Source: Cyanodermella asteris
Lineage: Eukaryota; Ascomycota; Lecanoromycetes; Ostropales; Stictidaceae
Length of the DNA: 64,000 bases
Assembly: GCA_900618795.1 (NCBI GenBank)
Contig: UYJD01000013.1
Location: 984,325-1,048,324, forward strand
Reading direction: 5' to 3'
Positions within the stretch are counted from its first letter, which is position 1, and every line of letters begins with the position of its first letter. The translations under genes were made by a program, and so were the position numbers. The notes under the pieces were generated by a model. The model was not told where the DNA came from, made no database searches, and saw nothing but the letters and a program-made list of their open reading frames with translations. Positions 1-12,206 of this stretch are shown here, piece after piece.

Positions 1-3000
1 TTCTGTTGGAGTAGCGCAGCGTTAGAGCTGTATTATTGTAAATGATATATATTTTTTATGCGTTTGTAATACTATGCTTTGCCTTTCATAATATAGTAGA
101 AATTGCTCAGCTATACAGTTTCAAACGTAAAGGTATATATGTCCCTTGGTGTTCTCACAAGTTTGAGATAATGAAAGGTATGATGTTTAGACTGAAAGTA
201 CTAGACAAGCACAAAGCAAAGCCTACTGTAGTGAATATTAGTACAAGCTTTTAATCCTGAATTTACTTTCTTTAATTCCAGTCGCTACTGTACTTAGTTA
301 ATGTGCTAGCAATATCTTTTTTCTTCAATGTTTTTGAACCAAATCCTCTTACCTGCAAGCAAATCAGGCTTTCAATTGCATAAAAATTGTTATAAGTAGA
401 ATGTATATTTTGCTACTTGAAAAAGACATAAGATCTTAAGTCCGTCACAGATTATTCGTCGGCAACATGACTATTATATTATATACTATAAATGCTATCT
501 TATTACGTCATGACAAAAGACTAAATAAGTAATGCTATCTTATTTACATAACTTCATAATATTGCAAAGTCTACGCATGAGATGACTCAATAACGTCTCG
601 ACAAATCATAGGCTATACTCATCATGATACGTAGATGCTATAGTAGCTCTATATAAGTTAATATTTTCATTTTATAGATCTACGTTTTGAATTAAAAGTA
701 CATCATTATCACGCAACTTTGCGTGTCATGATATCTGTAGCTTTGATATTGCAACGGTGTCATTGAACATGAATGTTCTTTCTTGATTTTTTTTCAAGAA
801 AAGTAAACATACGCTTCTTTGCTAATAACTTTCTTGTCCTAGCATTAGTTACTCAGAATTTGACATTTTTATCCCACTATAAATTGCTAGTTTCACTATT
901 TTTTGATATGTGATGAAGAGTCATAGTAGCGAAAGAGTAGAGGGTTCTCTAGAAATAAAGCTATAAGTAATATTAGAAGAATTATATTTAGCAAGTGTTT
1001 AGCTTCCTTCTATAATAAGTAAACATAAGTATTTCTAAGATTGATTCCATCTAAAAGTCAATAGGTAAAGCGTTCGCCACAGTATTACATTAAATTAAGC
1101 TCATTGTGATCTTTAAGTGAAACCTGACGTGATAAGCCACGCGACTATAGTTCTTATGCTACGACACTCAGGAAATATTGCTGCAGCGACACCGAAGCAA
1201 GTACTTTAGTCATTATTATCTTTCTATAATAAGTGCAGCAGTATTCTAGTGTTAAAAACTTCCTATGATAAACAATCAAGTAGGTAGCATAGAAGAACCC
1301 TCGGTGCTCAATCTACTGATAGTAACGGTAAAGATTTTTATTTTAATCATTCACGATTATGTAGCATATAGTAGCTGCAGTGATTTAACTTGTCTGACAT
1401 TAAATTGAGGTCATTTCCTGAAAGCCTTCTCAGATTAATATTTTAAACCAATAACTAAGCATCTCTATTTAGTTAATTAATCCCCTTGATGCTAATATTC
1501 ATAAACATAACAAGTCACTAGAAAGAATGACTAAGAGCAAAACCGATTTCCGTTACAAAGCACACACCTTCGCGTCGAAAAAACGTCAGATCACTATTGT
1601 ATTGCTACAATAATATTACGTGAATGTTTGTGCAATCACCTCAAGATTCTATCTTAGTAATGTTACTTTTCTAACTATAAAGTGTGCGTGTTACTTGAGA
1701 TTGTTACAACAATGTAACCGAGTATAATCAAAGAGTATTTTATTGCCGCCGGGCAGAACAGCGTCACGATTGTATAACATTGCTGCGACGTTCCAAATTC
1801 ATTTCGATACAGTGTTAGGATCTTTGTGACCGTAATATTCTAGTAATACTGTGCAGTTATTTTAAAACATGTGGTCATTCACCAAGGTACACCTAATCGT
1901 TTAAATATTAATCTTTCTCTTCTACTATGCTCTCCTAGCTCCTTTCTAAGATAAGTAGATCTTAAAAGCTGATATTTAGCTGACTTAAGCATAGTTTTAG
2001 ATAGAGTTAAGCAGTTTAGGAGCTTGATCGAGCTGAATTAGGTGACCATATCTAGATACTGTAGCTACTAAGCTTCTTATACATTTGCTAAACGCCCATA
2101 TGAAACTATGAAGGTAGCGTTCCTTAGTAATTCTTCTGAAAATTTTGAAAGTTATTCTCATAGCAATATTGCTAAAGAATGATAGTGAGCAGTAAATATT
2201 ACTATCTCATTGCTATATAATTGCTATGACATTTCAAAAAGTGGTGATATCACTGCGACATTGCTGCAATGTTACTATAATATTCCATTGACTGATAACT
2301 TCTACGTGACGCTATAACACCACCGAATAACGATATGATGATTACGCTACTTTGACACTATATCGTCTCTAGACTTGTAACTTAGGCTTTTAATGTAAGT
2401 ATAGTCAAAATGCTTTAAGAATGATAACAATCAAATATTACATTCATTGTAGTCAATCATGCAAATGCAAAATTATATGCTTGAAAGTACTTACAAGCGT
2501 AGGCTAGGCGCATTGTTACCGTGATATGTCACATTGCAGTAACAACATGCAATGTCGTTTATTGCTATGGTCCTCTACAGACGCTGTAGTGACATCATAC
2601 TATTCTACGAGCTGTAAAGTAATACTACAAATCCCTATTACAATGAGTTAAGTTGATTAATACTGCAGTATTTACAACATCGTAGAAATGTTTTTAAAAT
2701 AGAAACTGTTTTAAACTGCTTAGAGAACTACAGTCGTCCCTGTTAATTAACTAGAAAGCAAAAACTGTAGTATAGCTGCATTAAAAGGTCTATCTTAGCG
2801 ATTAAATAGTGTTTGGAAGTGAGAACAGCTCATTAATTAGAGTTATATCTTCGTTTTTTACTTTCAACACTTTGATTTAGTGATGTAGTAACAAAATATT
2901 TTATTGTTGGTCTAAGGCAGCCGGAACAATACTGCAATATACATTTGAATTCAAACAGCCGTAATACTGTCAATGTGCTCTTTATTTGAAATTTATAAGC

Positions 3001-4965
3001 AAGGGCATCAGATTGCACGTGTCGTATTGCGATACAACTATGTAATTTACCGCCAGAAGTTTCATATCACGGAACAAAGTTCCATTGGAATTGCAACAGC
3101 ATTAAGTTGTCTGTACTATCATCAAAGCGTTATGGTTTTTCTAAATAGCGAAACATCATTAGATCCTTACTTTGCTGTTTTATCCCTCTTAGTTACATTA
3201 ATCGCATGCTTTTCGACAATAGTAGGATGTCGCAACAATTGCGTTGTCAATCACAAAATCCTGGGGCAGAACTGCATTGCACTAATGGCAATATTGTAAT
3301 ACCACGACCCACTTTACACTAAAGTTTTGCTAAATATATATTGTATTGCTAGAAGATCGTACCTCCGTTTGAGCTCATTGTCAACTCAAAGTGACGGCCT
3401 CATTACCGTAGTCTTATGATTGCATCCGCGTCATAGTCAAACCAGTATTACGTTACTGTGAATGCACCAATATATTAATAAGATAACAAAAAACCATTCA
3501 CTGACCATATGACTGGTGTGCATTTTGATTGCTTTGATATGAAACTTTCTAATTATTGTAACGATTATACCTCTAATATGCCCAGACAACGGTTGAAAGC
3601 TACTTTATAGTATATGGCTTGGAATAATATAAAAAGCAAGAAAGCTTACTACTAGACAGTCACATCTAGTAACACTATTTAATAACTGACTCAAATATCT
3701 GAATGCTTTAGACAGTCTAGCAATGCTCCTGAACAACTTTTGACGGTAGACTTTAAGATTCCTTTTATGACTGAGTCCCTTAAATGAGACAACATATGTG
3801 CAACGTTACACCTCTACTTATTATTATATTAATACATGGTGACATTATTATTCAAAAACCAGTGCATGACTATTGTACAGCAACCAAATCTTCTTATAAT
3901 TGCAAAGTAACAAGGAATCACAGTTGAGTAACAGCCACATCATAGTGACATCACTATGATAATCTACTCTGACTCAAAACATAGATATATCTACGTGATA
4001 TTCCAGCAATACAGCTGGAAATAAGATTTACAACTCATCGTTGCTAAATACTACTGTATTAAGTATTAGTCGTAGCATATTTTGATAGAGAATCTTATTG
4101 CATTATTGTAATCAAGTCTATTACTGAAGCTAAAGTATAAAAAAGCAAAAGCAAGATAGTAAGGAGAACTTTATTTTTAAATCATACTGCATTTTCCTTA
4201 CTTGATTATTCTTCCATCTACCACACTTGCAAAATCATTTTGACATACATTTAATCACCTTTTAGTTCAAGAATATCTAGAAAAGACAGCGTAAACCTCA
4301 AATTCAACAACGTATTTTTCTATGGAAAAAACAACGTCTCGCCGATGCTGACTGCTATGGAGCTACCCGCTAGATCTGCTAGAGCTCCTTGCTAGGGCTA
4401 TCTATTATCACTCTTATAGCTAGGCGTCGAAGCTGCTAAAGCTGTCCGCTAAGGCTACCTCCTAAGTTCAACTTCTAAGTAATGATACAGATAACTTGGC
4501 AATGGTTATGCTAGCGAGGATTAGAAGCGTGTGATAGAAGTACTTAGCGGATAGTTCTGGCGGCTAATAGCTCAGCGTTGCCTTTTCAACATAATGCGTT
4601 GTCGGATTACAACGCTGCGCTGCCTTTTCAGGACATCGCAATTTATGCAACCAAACGACTGTAAATTGAGAACTAACCAGACACAAATGATTTGCTTTTT
4701 CCTAACACTTTGTAAGTTTCTATCTTTTTGTAAATTCGCTTTGTGCCCACTGAGTTTCGTCAGTTTTTGTTGATTAGCAACCTCAAGCACTGACCAGCTA
4801 CTAACATCAACCAAGTCTAAGAATGTAGCCAGCTATACTAAACTGTATATGCTTGTGTTCATGCAAAGGCCCAGGGCTATGATGACTAAGCAGACACGTC
4901 CATATACTCGTCTTTTCTTAGGTAGATAACCTAGACTTAATTACCTTTCTCTTGGCATCTTGAAC
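1..4965. repeat. AT-rich gene-free block, probably RIP-decayed repeat
   Basis: About five kilobases are strongly AT-rich, with stop codons frequent in every frame and no reading frame I can assign to a family. Short words built on ATTGCT/AGCAAT and TATTGC recur throughout, and TpA steps are very common by eye, as expected of DNA hit by repeat-induced point mutation. The longest open frames (42-254, 2973-3299, 4572-4814) have no recognisable domain and AT-driven composition. Slightly less AT-rich islands at about 4330-4480 and 4560-4660 hold imperfect repeats (GCTAGAGCTCC-like words; TGCCTTTTCA twice). Composition changes abruptly near 4965, where CpG-containing sequence (GGGCGGCCGCGGG) begins. 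It could be a dead transposon cluster or a fragment of a larger AT isochore; the left edge is outside the window. Confidence 0.7.
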
Positions 4966-5086
4966 ACTTGGGCGGCCGCGGGACATGACGTACATTTCTT
5001 GAAGGCGACACGCCAGGATGTCCGCCGCCATGGACGCTTTCCTATGACTTCCCACTATTACACTATACTCCTATTGCTATCGCACG

Positions 5087-6055
5087 ATGGCGCCAGGTCG
5101 ACTGAACGATGCTGACTCTTACACAAGCGGAGCAACCTTGACTGCGGATCAGATAGCATCATACAGAGAGGATGGATACTTGATCGTCCCCTCCTTCCTG
5201 TCTGCTGCGGAAGTGTCGTCCCTTCTCTTGGAAACGCACCGCCTCCTCGACAACTTCCCGCTCGAGACACACCCTCTCACCAAATTCTCGACAGGCGAGT
5301 CGTCAGATCACGTCGGTGACGAATACTTCCTGACGTCAGGCTCGGAGGTCCGCTTCTTCTTCGAGGAAGATGCCTTCGATCTGGCGACTGGCAAGCTCAC
5401 AAAGCCCAAAGCGCGGGCGGTGAACAAGATAGGTCACAACTTACATGGACTCTGTCCATCGTTTCGAAAGGTTACTCTGAATGAGCGGACGAGGGGCATC
5501 GCAAGGAGTATTGGGTTCCAGGATCCGAGGGTGCTGCAGAGTATGGTCATATGCAAGCAGCCCGAAATCGGCGGTGCCGTGCCCCCGCATCAGGACAGCA
5601 CGTTCTTGTATACAGACCCGCCGAGCGCGGTTGGTTTCTGGATCGCTCTTGAGGATGCAACGGTGACAAACGGATGTCTGAGCTTCGCGCCTGGAAGCCA
5701 TCGCAGGGCGCCAATTCGCAAGAGGTTTGTTCGTAAGGAGGAAGGCAACGACCGATCGGGAACGGACTTCGCAACGGTGACAAGCAACCAGTGGCCTCGG
5801 AACGAACAAGGCAAGGACGAAGGTGTCGAGGGAGAACAAGAGGAGGAGTACAAACTTGGTGAGGTCAAGGCAGGAGACCTGGTGGTTATTCATGGCAACA
5901 TTTTGCACAAGAGTGAGAGAAATACCAGCACGAAGGGCCGCATCATATACACGTTCCATATGATAGAGGGTCAAAATCAATATGACGGCAAAAATTGGTT
6001 GCAAATACCTGGTGGCCCTGCGGCGTTCACGAAGCTCTATGAAGAAACAGCCTAG
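5087..6055 (+). CDS. Phytanoyl-CoA dioxygenase (PhyH) family protein
   Basis: Single-exon gene, 322 aa, starting at the first in-frame ATG after the AT-rich block. It resembles the PHYH/PHYHD1 group of Fe(II)/2-oxoglutarate oxygenases. Visible hallmarks are the metal-binding H-x-D in PPHQDSTFLYT (His ~168, Asp ~170), the distal metal His in ILHKSERN (~274), and a following Arg in TKGRIIYTFH that would bind 2-oxoglutarate. An acidic, lysine-rich insert (residues ~210-255) lies between the two metal sites. No targeting signal is obvious. PHYHD1-like proteins act as 2-oxoglutarate-dependent oxygenases, but the substrate cannot be told from sequence. Its stop is only 22 bp from the stop of the convergent dehydratase-like gene, so the 3' UTRs must overlap. 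Confidence 0.88.
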   Translation: MAPGRLNDADSYTSGATLTADQIASYREDGYLIVPSFLSAAEVSSLLLETHRLLDNFPLETHPLTKFSTGESSDHVGDEYFLTSGSEVRFFFEEDAFDLATGKLTKPKARAVNKIGHNLHGLCPSFRKVTLNERTRGIARSIGFQDPRVLQSMVICKQPEIGGAVPPHQDSTFLYTDPPSAVGFWIALEDATVTNGCLSFAPGSHRRAPIRKRFVRKEEGNDRSGTDFATVTSNQWPRNEQGKDEGVEGEQEEEYKLGEVKAGDLVVIHGNILHKSERNTSTKGRIIYTFHMIEGQNQYDGKNWLQIPGGPAAFTKLYEETA

Positions 6056-6077
6056 TCACCTTCAGCCATACAGTTTG

Positions 6078-7323
6078 TCAAACCTCGTCTATCTGCCCTG
6101 CCACGTCCTCCGCAACTTTCTCCCCGCCCATGTCCTTAAACCCCCCAGCACGCTCTGTCGCATTGTGCTGCTCGCTTGGAGCAAAGAAACCCGAGATCGC
6201 CTCAACAGTCGTATTGCCTCCACTTAAGACAACACCTACCCTCCAAGTGTCCGTACCAGCTTCGGCAGCCCGGCGTTCACATTCACTGCGAAAGCCCTGA
6301 TCGAACAACAGAACAGCAAGTCCCACAGCCGCGCTCGGTTCGACCCAGACTTTCAATTTCTCAAACAGCAACTTCAATGCCGCCTTGTTCATCTGAGACT
6401 GAATATACACCAGCAACCTTGGATTTGTCGGATATGATTTCCCAATTCAGCTTTCCCACTGGTGTCCGCAGGCCGTCGGCTATGGTTAACGACTTGACAT
6501 GCTCGATTCGCTTCGGTGGATCGCTGGCAAGGCCCCTGCGGGCGTCATCGGCTCCTTCGTGTGATGGTTCGGCGCCATAGACGAGAACAGGTCGTCCAGA
6601 CGCATCTCCCGTCGACAAGGCTGTTGCAATACCGCCCAGGAGTCCGCCCCCTCCTAATGGCGCGATGATGGCGTCGAGATGACCACCGTCCTTGCCTTCA
6701 TCCAAAGCCAGTTGACTTACCTGCTCCTCAAGCTCAAGAGCGACAGTGCCCTGTCCAAGAATTGTGCCAAGATAATCGTAAGGTGGGATAAATGTCGCAC
6801 CAGTCTCGCCTTGAACCTTTGCTAGAACTGCCTCTCGCTCGGGAGCGGTGCTGCCAGAGAAATGTACATGTGCACCCTGGCCTTGGGTTCCCTGTATTTT
6901 GGAAGGCGTACTGATTGTGGGCATCACAATATGGGCCGGTATCCCTCTTGTCTTTGCGGCCAGCGCCAGAGCTTGTGCATGGTTGCCTGAGCTGTGAGTG
7001 CAGACGCCTTTCTGGGCGTTTGCTTCGTCTAGGGTCATGACATTGAAAAACGCGCCTCTGGCTTTGAAGGCCCCAATTCTTTGAAGATTCTCGCATTTGA
7101 AGAACAATTGGTACCGCAAGCTCTTCGAGGAGTCTGCGGGTGTACCGTCCGCATGTTTGGATCCTGTAACAACATCGTTGATCAACTGCGAGGTTTGGAC
7201 GGGAGTGTGGTGGATGTGGGGCTTAATTACGGCATGCGCCTGCTGAATTGATTCACGAGTCAACGGTAGATCTGAAAACTTTCCATGCGTCATCTTGAGG
7301 ATGAGAATACCAGCAGAGGCCAC
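6078..7323 (-). CDS. Serine/threonine dehydratase or serine racemase-like PLP enzyme, frame disrupted
   Basis: Fold-type II PLP enzyme of the serine racemase/threonine dehydratase family. The N-terminal part (7323 down to about 6380) shows the PLP lysine in GAFKARGAF, the SSGNHAQALALAAK loop and the phosphate-binding GGGGLLGG. The family C-terminus (KAALKLLFEKLKVWVEPSAA) continues in another frame from about 6400 to 6078. The switch happens around 6380-6386 right after SDEQ, where an A-run (GAACAAGG) appears to have lost two bases or gained one. No GT-AG intron fits. Either the gene is a recent pseudogene or this is an assembly indel. The start could also be the second Met (MTHGKFSDLP, 7293), which matches family N-termini better. 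Known members racemise or deaminate L-serine or L-threonine. Confidence 0.8.
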
Positions 7324-7583
7324 TGGTGAATGACATTGCTTTTAACATGGGTATCTTCGTCTAAGGACTATGGCGGGTCCGCTATCGGACTCGCGGAGCG
7401 GAGCGGACTCGTGGAGCGGACCCCACAAACAAGTCAGCAATTTAGCAATTTTGGTTCAAACAGTGTTGTACAGATCTTCACATCATGGCAGTGGGTGAGA
7501 TGACCAAAGATCCAAACTCCAACTCCAATGCCAGCATTTCGAGCCCAGACATGATCGGCTTTTGGGCGTCACACGGTAGCAGA
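7324..7583. other. Intergenic spacer with 16-bp direct repeat
   Basis: This short spacer separates the 3' end of ILV5 from the 5' end of the dehydratase-like gene. At about 7390-7424 it contains the word GGACTCGYGGAGCGGA twice in tandem, separated by GC. No gene is visible. Confidence 0.5.
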
Positions 7584-8907
7584 TTACTGGTTCTCCGGAC
7601 GGAGAGACCTGACAGCCTTGCCTGCTCGCCAGATCTCGAGGTCGCGGATTTCCTGCATCTCCTTCTCGTACTTCTCTCTGTAGTCAGGCTGGCTGTTGTA
7701 GTCCAAGCTTCGCTGCGTCTCTTTGCCGGTCTTGACGCTGTCGTACAGGTCATTGAAGACGGGCTTCAGGGTGTCCTTGAACCTGCTGCTCCAGTCGATG
7801 GCACCACGTCTAGCGGTGGTAGAGCACGCGGCGTACATCCAGTCCATGCCGTTGGCCGCGATCAGCGGGTACAAGCTTTGTGTGGCTTCCTCGACGGTCT
7901 CGTTGAAAGCCTCGGACGGTGAGTGACCGCGCTCGCGGAGAACCTCGTACTGAGCAAGGAACATGCCGTGGATACCACCCATCAAGCAGCCACGCTCGCC
8001 GTACAGATCAGAGTAGACCTCCTTCTCAAATGTGGTCTCGTACAGGTAGCCGGAGCCAACGGCAACACCAAGAGCAATAGCCTTCTCTTGAGCCTTGCCA
8101 GTAACATCCTGGTAGACGGCGATCGAGCTGTTGATGCCACGACCCTCACGGAAAAGAGTTCGAACAGTGCGGCCAGAGCCCTTGGGGGCGACGAGGATGA
8201 CATCGATATCAGTGGGAACGTCGACCTTTGTCTGGTCCTTGAAGACGGGAGAGAAGCCGTGGGAGAAGTACAGAGTCTGATACAAGTTAATCATCTTTAA
8301 TCAGCAAAGGTCAGCCACAATACATACCTTGCCCTTGGTCAATTGCGGCTTGATGGCCGGCCAGGTCTCGCTCTGAGCAGCGTCACTGAGCAAGTTCATG
8401 ACGATGGTGCCACGGCTGATGGCCTCGTCAACGTCGAAGAGGGTTTGGCCAGGCACCCAGCCATCCTGCTGGGCCTCTTTCCACGAAGCACCGTTCTTTC
8501 GGACGCCAATGATGACGTTCAGACCATTGTCGCGGAGGTTAAGACCTTGACCATGACCCTGGGAGCCGTAGCCGATGAGAGCTAGAGTGTCGTTCTTGAA
8601 GTATTCCTAAGATAGTGTTAGTCCTTGCGCGCTCACTGCCAGGGAACCTTGTTTGGAGGTCTGAACTCACTAGAAGCTTCTCACGAGGCCAGTCACTGCG
8701 CTCGTAAACCTTCTCCTTGTGCCCGGCAAAGTCAATGGTCTTAACGCCACGAATTTGGCCGTAGCCACCGGCAGCGGCCTTTGTCGCAGCAACGACCGGA
8801 CGAGCTCCAAGCAGAGCGGTGGTCAGAGCTCGCTTCTGAACGGCCGGAGCGACGACCTGGCGGGCTGCAGGCGCGCGGAGGAGCTTGGTGAAGGATTTAG
8901 AGGCCAT
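7584..8907 (-). CDS. ILV5: Ketol-acid reductoisomerase, mitochondrial
   Basis: Acetohydroxyacid reductoisomerase, second common step of valine and isoleucine synthesis in mitochondria. Three exons: 8671-8907, 8328-8606 and 7584-8276, with introns 8607-8670 (64 bp) and 8277-8327 (51 bp). The spliced protein is 402 aa, the normal length for fungal ILV5. Residues 1-~60 are a basic, Ser/Ala-rich mitochondrial presequence. The Rossmann NADPH site is seen in ALIGYGSQGHGQGLNLRDNG. The knotted C-terminal domain shows the conserved acidic Mg ligands in EVYSDLYGERGCLMGGIHGMF and the ANGMDWMYAACS segment. The gene is convergent to nothing and shares its 5' side with the PDAP1-like gene across 1.3 kb. 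Confidence 0.97.
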
Positions 8908-10228
8908 TATGAATCAATTGAGCAGTAACGACGAGAGGAGATGTAGAGTGGAGAGAAGAGGGAAGGGCAGAGGTGGTGATGAGCAAACGGATGGTGACTC
9001 TTTTGCGCACAAGCTTCGGAGCTCTTTTGCGGTCTGCGGTTTCCGGGGAAAATTGCCCTCGAGGGACTGGCCCGCGGGCCAATCGCTGCTCCGCTATCGG
9101 CTGGAGCTTACCTACAGTAGTCTGCTCCCGACCACACTCGATGTTGTAATCGTCTTTGTTGTTTGCATCGTGTTTGCGATCCGCCAACGCACGGTAACTG
9201 ACATTCGAGTTCTACGTACACCGTTTGGTGTTGCAATCTCCCACCTGCACACGTGCCGTCGGGCTGTGAGGCTGAAAATGGGTTGGGAGCGTGCTGATAT
9301 TATGTTGTCTGCTCAACGTGCCCATAACGGCAGCAAACAAATCTCTCTTGTGATTGCTCAGCTCACTTTTCTCGTACGCTGGTCATCAATAATATGGCTG
9401 CCTGATGATACGGAGTCGATTCGAGGTTGAAAGTTGTCGAGTGTCCAGCTAGCTCAGGGACGGTCAAAGTGTGCCGTCGGCTGCCCATCTACCTGAAATG
9501 GCGACCCAAGTGCTTGACTACGAATGCATTCGATGAAGGGTCGCCAGATCCACGTCCAATCATGACCAGTATTTGAGACAAAACGCGCACGCAAATGATT
9601 GTACCGCCAAAACAAAATTTCCTCAACTCCAACAGGGCAGATGCCAAGGGGTAAGCAGGCGGGGGCATCTCTCTGCCCTTCATTTTCCCCTCCGAGAGCC
9701 GATGGCAACCAACACGTGAGTATCAGAGACGCAGCACCAGAGTGAATATGAAGGGGTGTTTTTCAGTTGAAGAGCCGAAAAGAGAAGAGAAAGGCGGAGG
9801 CGCGAGAAGTACTTTCGGCAGAGCTTGCGCTAGTCCCAAAGTGGATCTGCAGCGTTGACGCCCAGACCCTGAAATCGTCGCTGGCGGCTTACTGTGTGCC
9901 CGTTGCTGATTGGCCGGCGCGGCCGCCTCAAGGCGGGAGAGAGAAAGGATGTGAGGTGGGATGTATGGCGGGGTCGCTAGTAACTTACTGCTGCCGCTAT
10001 TTACCTTTGTGAAGCAGTCCGTCTGCCAACTCGAACGTCTTCGTGCACTTGACCTAGAGATCCGTTCACATCTTTCAGGTCCCGGTCTGCGGTTCATACT
10101 ACAAGGTCTTCTGCAGTCGCCCTGTGCCCTCCTTCTGCCGCTTAATTTCTTCACACCTCACCTCTTGGTCGGCAAGAATTTGTGATTCGGCGCCAGTATT
10201 CCTTTCGAACACTTGACTCGCGGCAACG
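8908..10228. promoter_or_regulatory. Divergent promoter region, ILV5 / PDAP1-like gene
   Basis: This 1.3 kb spacer lies between two divergently transcribed genes. Purine-rich tracts (AGAGAAGAGAAAGGCGG, ~9779) and pyrimidine-rich tracts are present near both starts. I see no convincing protein-coding gene; the open frames in it have no recognisable domain. One AAGTACTT palindrome lies at 9807-9814. Confidence 0.5.
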
Positions 10229-11052
10229 ATGGCTCCAGGTGGCGAGGCAGGACGCGGACGTGGTGGAAAGTTCAACAAAGCTAAGCGCGGAGGTTAGTCG
10301 TCAACCTGTTGATCCTACCGAGATTTCGGCTTGCTCACACGACACAGGTGGAAAGCATTTCAGCAGAAACCTCACTCCTCTAGATGCCGACGGCAACCCA
10401 GTCAGCATGTGGGCGGTTAGTAGATTGCTGTCGGTCTTCGTTTCCTTTGTCTGACATCGCACAGGAGCCCCGAGACGTCACAAAAGCTGACGATGACGAC
10501 TCGTCCGAGGAGGAGTCCGACTCCAGCGAGGAAGATAGCGAAGAGGAGGATGGTGAACAGGAGTCCATGACACGCGAGGAACGCCGTGCCGCTGCAAAGG
10601 CAAAGAAGGAGGCAGCGATTGCCAAGAAGAAACAACAGGCTGCTCAGCCAGGAGACCTACCTCCAACCGACTCCGAGGAGGATGAGGAAGAGGCTCCGTC
10701 GACCTCGAACAACAACTCAAAGCCCAAAGCCAAAGCCGGTCCAAGCAAAGAGGCCAAGCCGGAGCTGAGTCGAAGGGAGAGAGAAGCGATCCAAGCACAA
10801 GCTGCTCGAGAACGTTATCAAAAGTTGCACGCCGAGGGAAAGACAGACGAAGCAAGAGCAGACCTGGCAAGGTTGAAGCTGGTTAGGGAGCAAAGAGAGG
10901 CAGCTGCTGCCCGCAAGCAAGCTGAGAAGGAAGAACGCGAAGCCGCCGAAGCTCGACGAATCGCGGAGATGGATGACAAGGAGAGGAAGAAGCGTGAGGC
11001 CGCCTTGGGTCCAGCCGCGAAGAAGGGTAGCAAGAAGGGCACAAAGGCATGA
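10229..11052 (+). CDS. PDAP1/HASPP28-like casein kinase substrate phosphoprotein
   Basis: Three exons, 10229-10292, 10348-10415 and 10465-11052, with introns of 55 and 49 bp, giving 239 aa. The protein begins with a Gly/Arg-rich basic tail ([23 protein letters not shown]), followed by a long Asp/Glu/Ser stretch typical of casein kinase II targets and then an Ala/Arg/Lys/Glu-rich helical half. The conserved core [17 protein letters not shown] identifies the PDAP1 (28 kDa heat- and acid-stable phosphoprotein) domain, followed by [20 protein letters not shown]. Plant and animal homologues are RNA- or growth-factor-associated proteins; the fungal role is unclear. Its 3' end faces the enoyl-CoA hydratase gene 126 bp away. 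Confidence 0.88.
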
Positions 11053-11178
11053 AGTCAGTCTGCATATTTCGGACTTGCATATCATATTTACCACCATCTG
11101 CACGGCAGTCCTCCGTCTGAGAAGTGGCAGCGCTGTCCAAAAGCATGCCATCGTGACGCTAGGACCGATTACCTAGAA

Positions 11179-12206
11179 TCATTTGCCTTTGAATACCGGC
11201 TTTCGCTTCTCTTTGAACGCTCGCAATGCCTCGTTTCTGTCTTGCGTTTCAATGACCCCATCGTATCCCTCGTTCTCGGCTGCTGCGCCGATGTCTGACT
11301 CCGTCAACAGTCGTTGGCCGGCAAGGACTTGGATGAGCTGTCTTGTGGCTACCGGTCCTCCCTCGCAGATCTCCCTTGCAAGGCTGATGGCAGCTTGGAG
11401 AGTGTCATCTTTCGCGCGAGTCAGCAACTGGATCTCCCTCTCTTTATCGGCCACCGCAACTCCACTGCTCGACTCTTCCTCTGGCTCCACCGGAATCAAG
11501 CGATCGCATATTCCCATGAAATATGCCTCGGCAGCCCCCACTCGTCGCCCTGTCAGCATTAGATCCAGAGCTCTTGTCCTTCCAACGAGGCCGGCCAGTC
11601 GGTAGGTTCCACCCGCGCCAGGTATTATTCCCAGCCTCGACTCTGGGAGTCCCACTGTAGCCGTCGATGCAAACACGCGAAGGTGGCTACACAGAGCCAT
11701 TTCAAGGCCTCCTCCCAATGCAATTGACGATACAGCTGCTATGGATGGAACTGGAAGTGCCGACAGGGACGCAAAGGTGGCTCGTAGATTACGAAGAAAG
11801 TCCTGGGTTCTAGCGAGTGGTCAGTTGCTGGCGAGTCCTGGATGTCGAAGTGGTTGTCTTACTGCTCGGTGGTGAATGTAGAGCGTTCCTTCAGATCAGC
11901 TCCGGCACAAAATGAGCTGTTGATATTGCTGGCTAGGACAAGTGCTCGTGTCTCGCCCTGCGGGCCTTGGTCGTGTATCTCCTTAACATGTTGACCAAGC
12001 TCGGATAAGAGCTGGGTTGATATCGCATTGCGTGTTTTCTCGTTATTGAGCATCAACACTCTGATCGAGCCGCGGTGTGGGGCTGGAACATCGCGCCGTA
12101 TGATCACAGGCGATGCCGAGCTGCTATACCGACACGATGTATGTCGCCAGGGGGCCGGCAAAACATTTGCGCAACGAGTGCGTAGCGAAGTCAACGAAAG
12201 CGACAT
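11179..12206 (-). CDS. Mitochondrial enoyl-CoA hydratase / methylglutaconyl-CoA hydratase-like
   Basis: Two exons, 11863-12206 and 11179-11809, separated by a 53-bp intron with donor GTAAGA and acceptor CGCTAG; 324 aa. Residues 1-~32 form a mitochondrial presequence rich in Arg, Ser and Leu. The crotonase fold is evident: oxyanion-hole segment SSFCAGADLKER, second oxyanion segment SIALGGGLEMAL, and catalytic-region ESRLGIIPGAGGTYRL. The best match from memory is AUH, the 3-methylglutaconyl-CoA hydratase of leucine breakdown, which also has this short presequence; a general enoyl-CoA hydratase of beta-oxidation is the alternative. Confidence 0.9.

Noticed and set aside
2973-3299. 108-codon open frame in the AT-rich block
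   Set aside because: Composition-driven frame in RIP-like DNA with no splice partner or domain.
5441-6004. 187-codon minus-strand frame inside the PhyH gene
   Set aside because: Antisense to the intact catalytic region of the PhyH-family gene.
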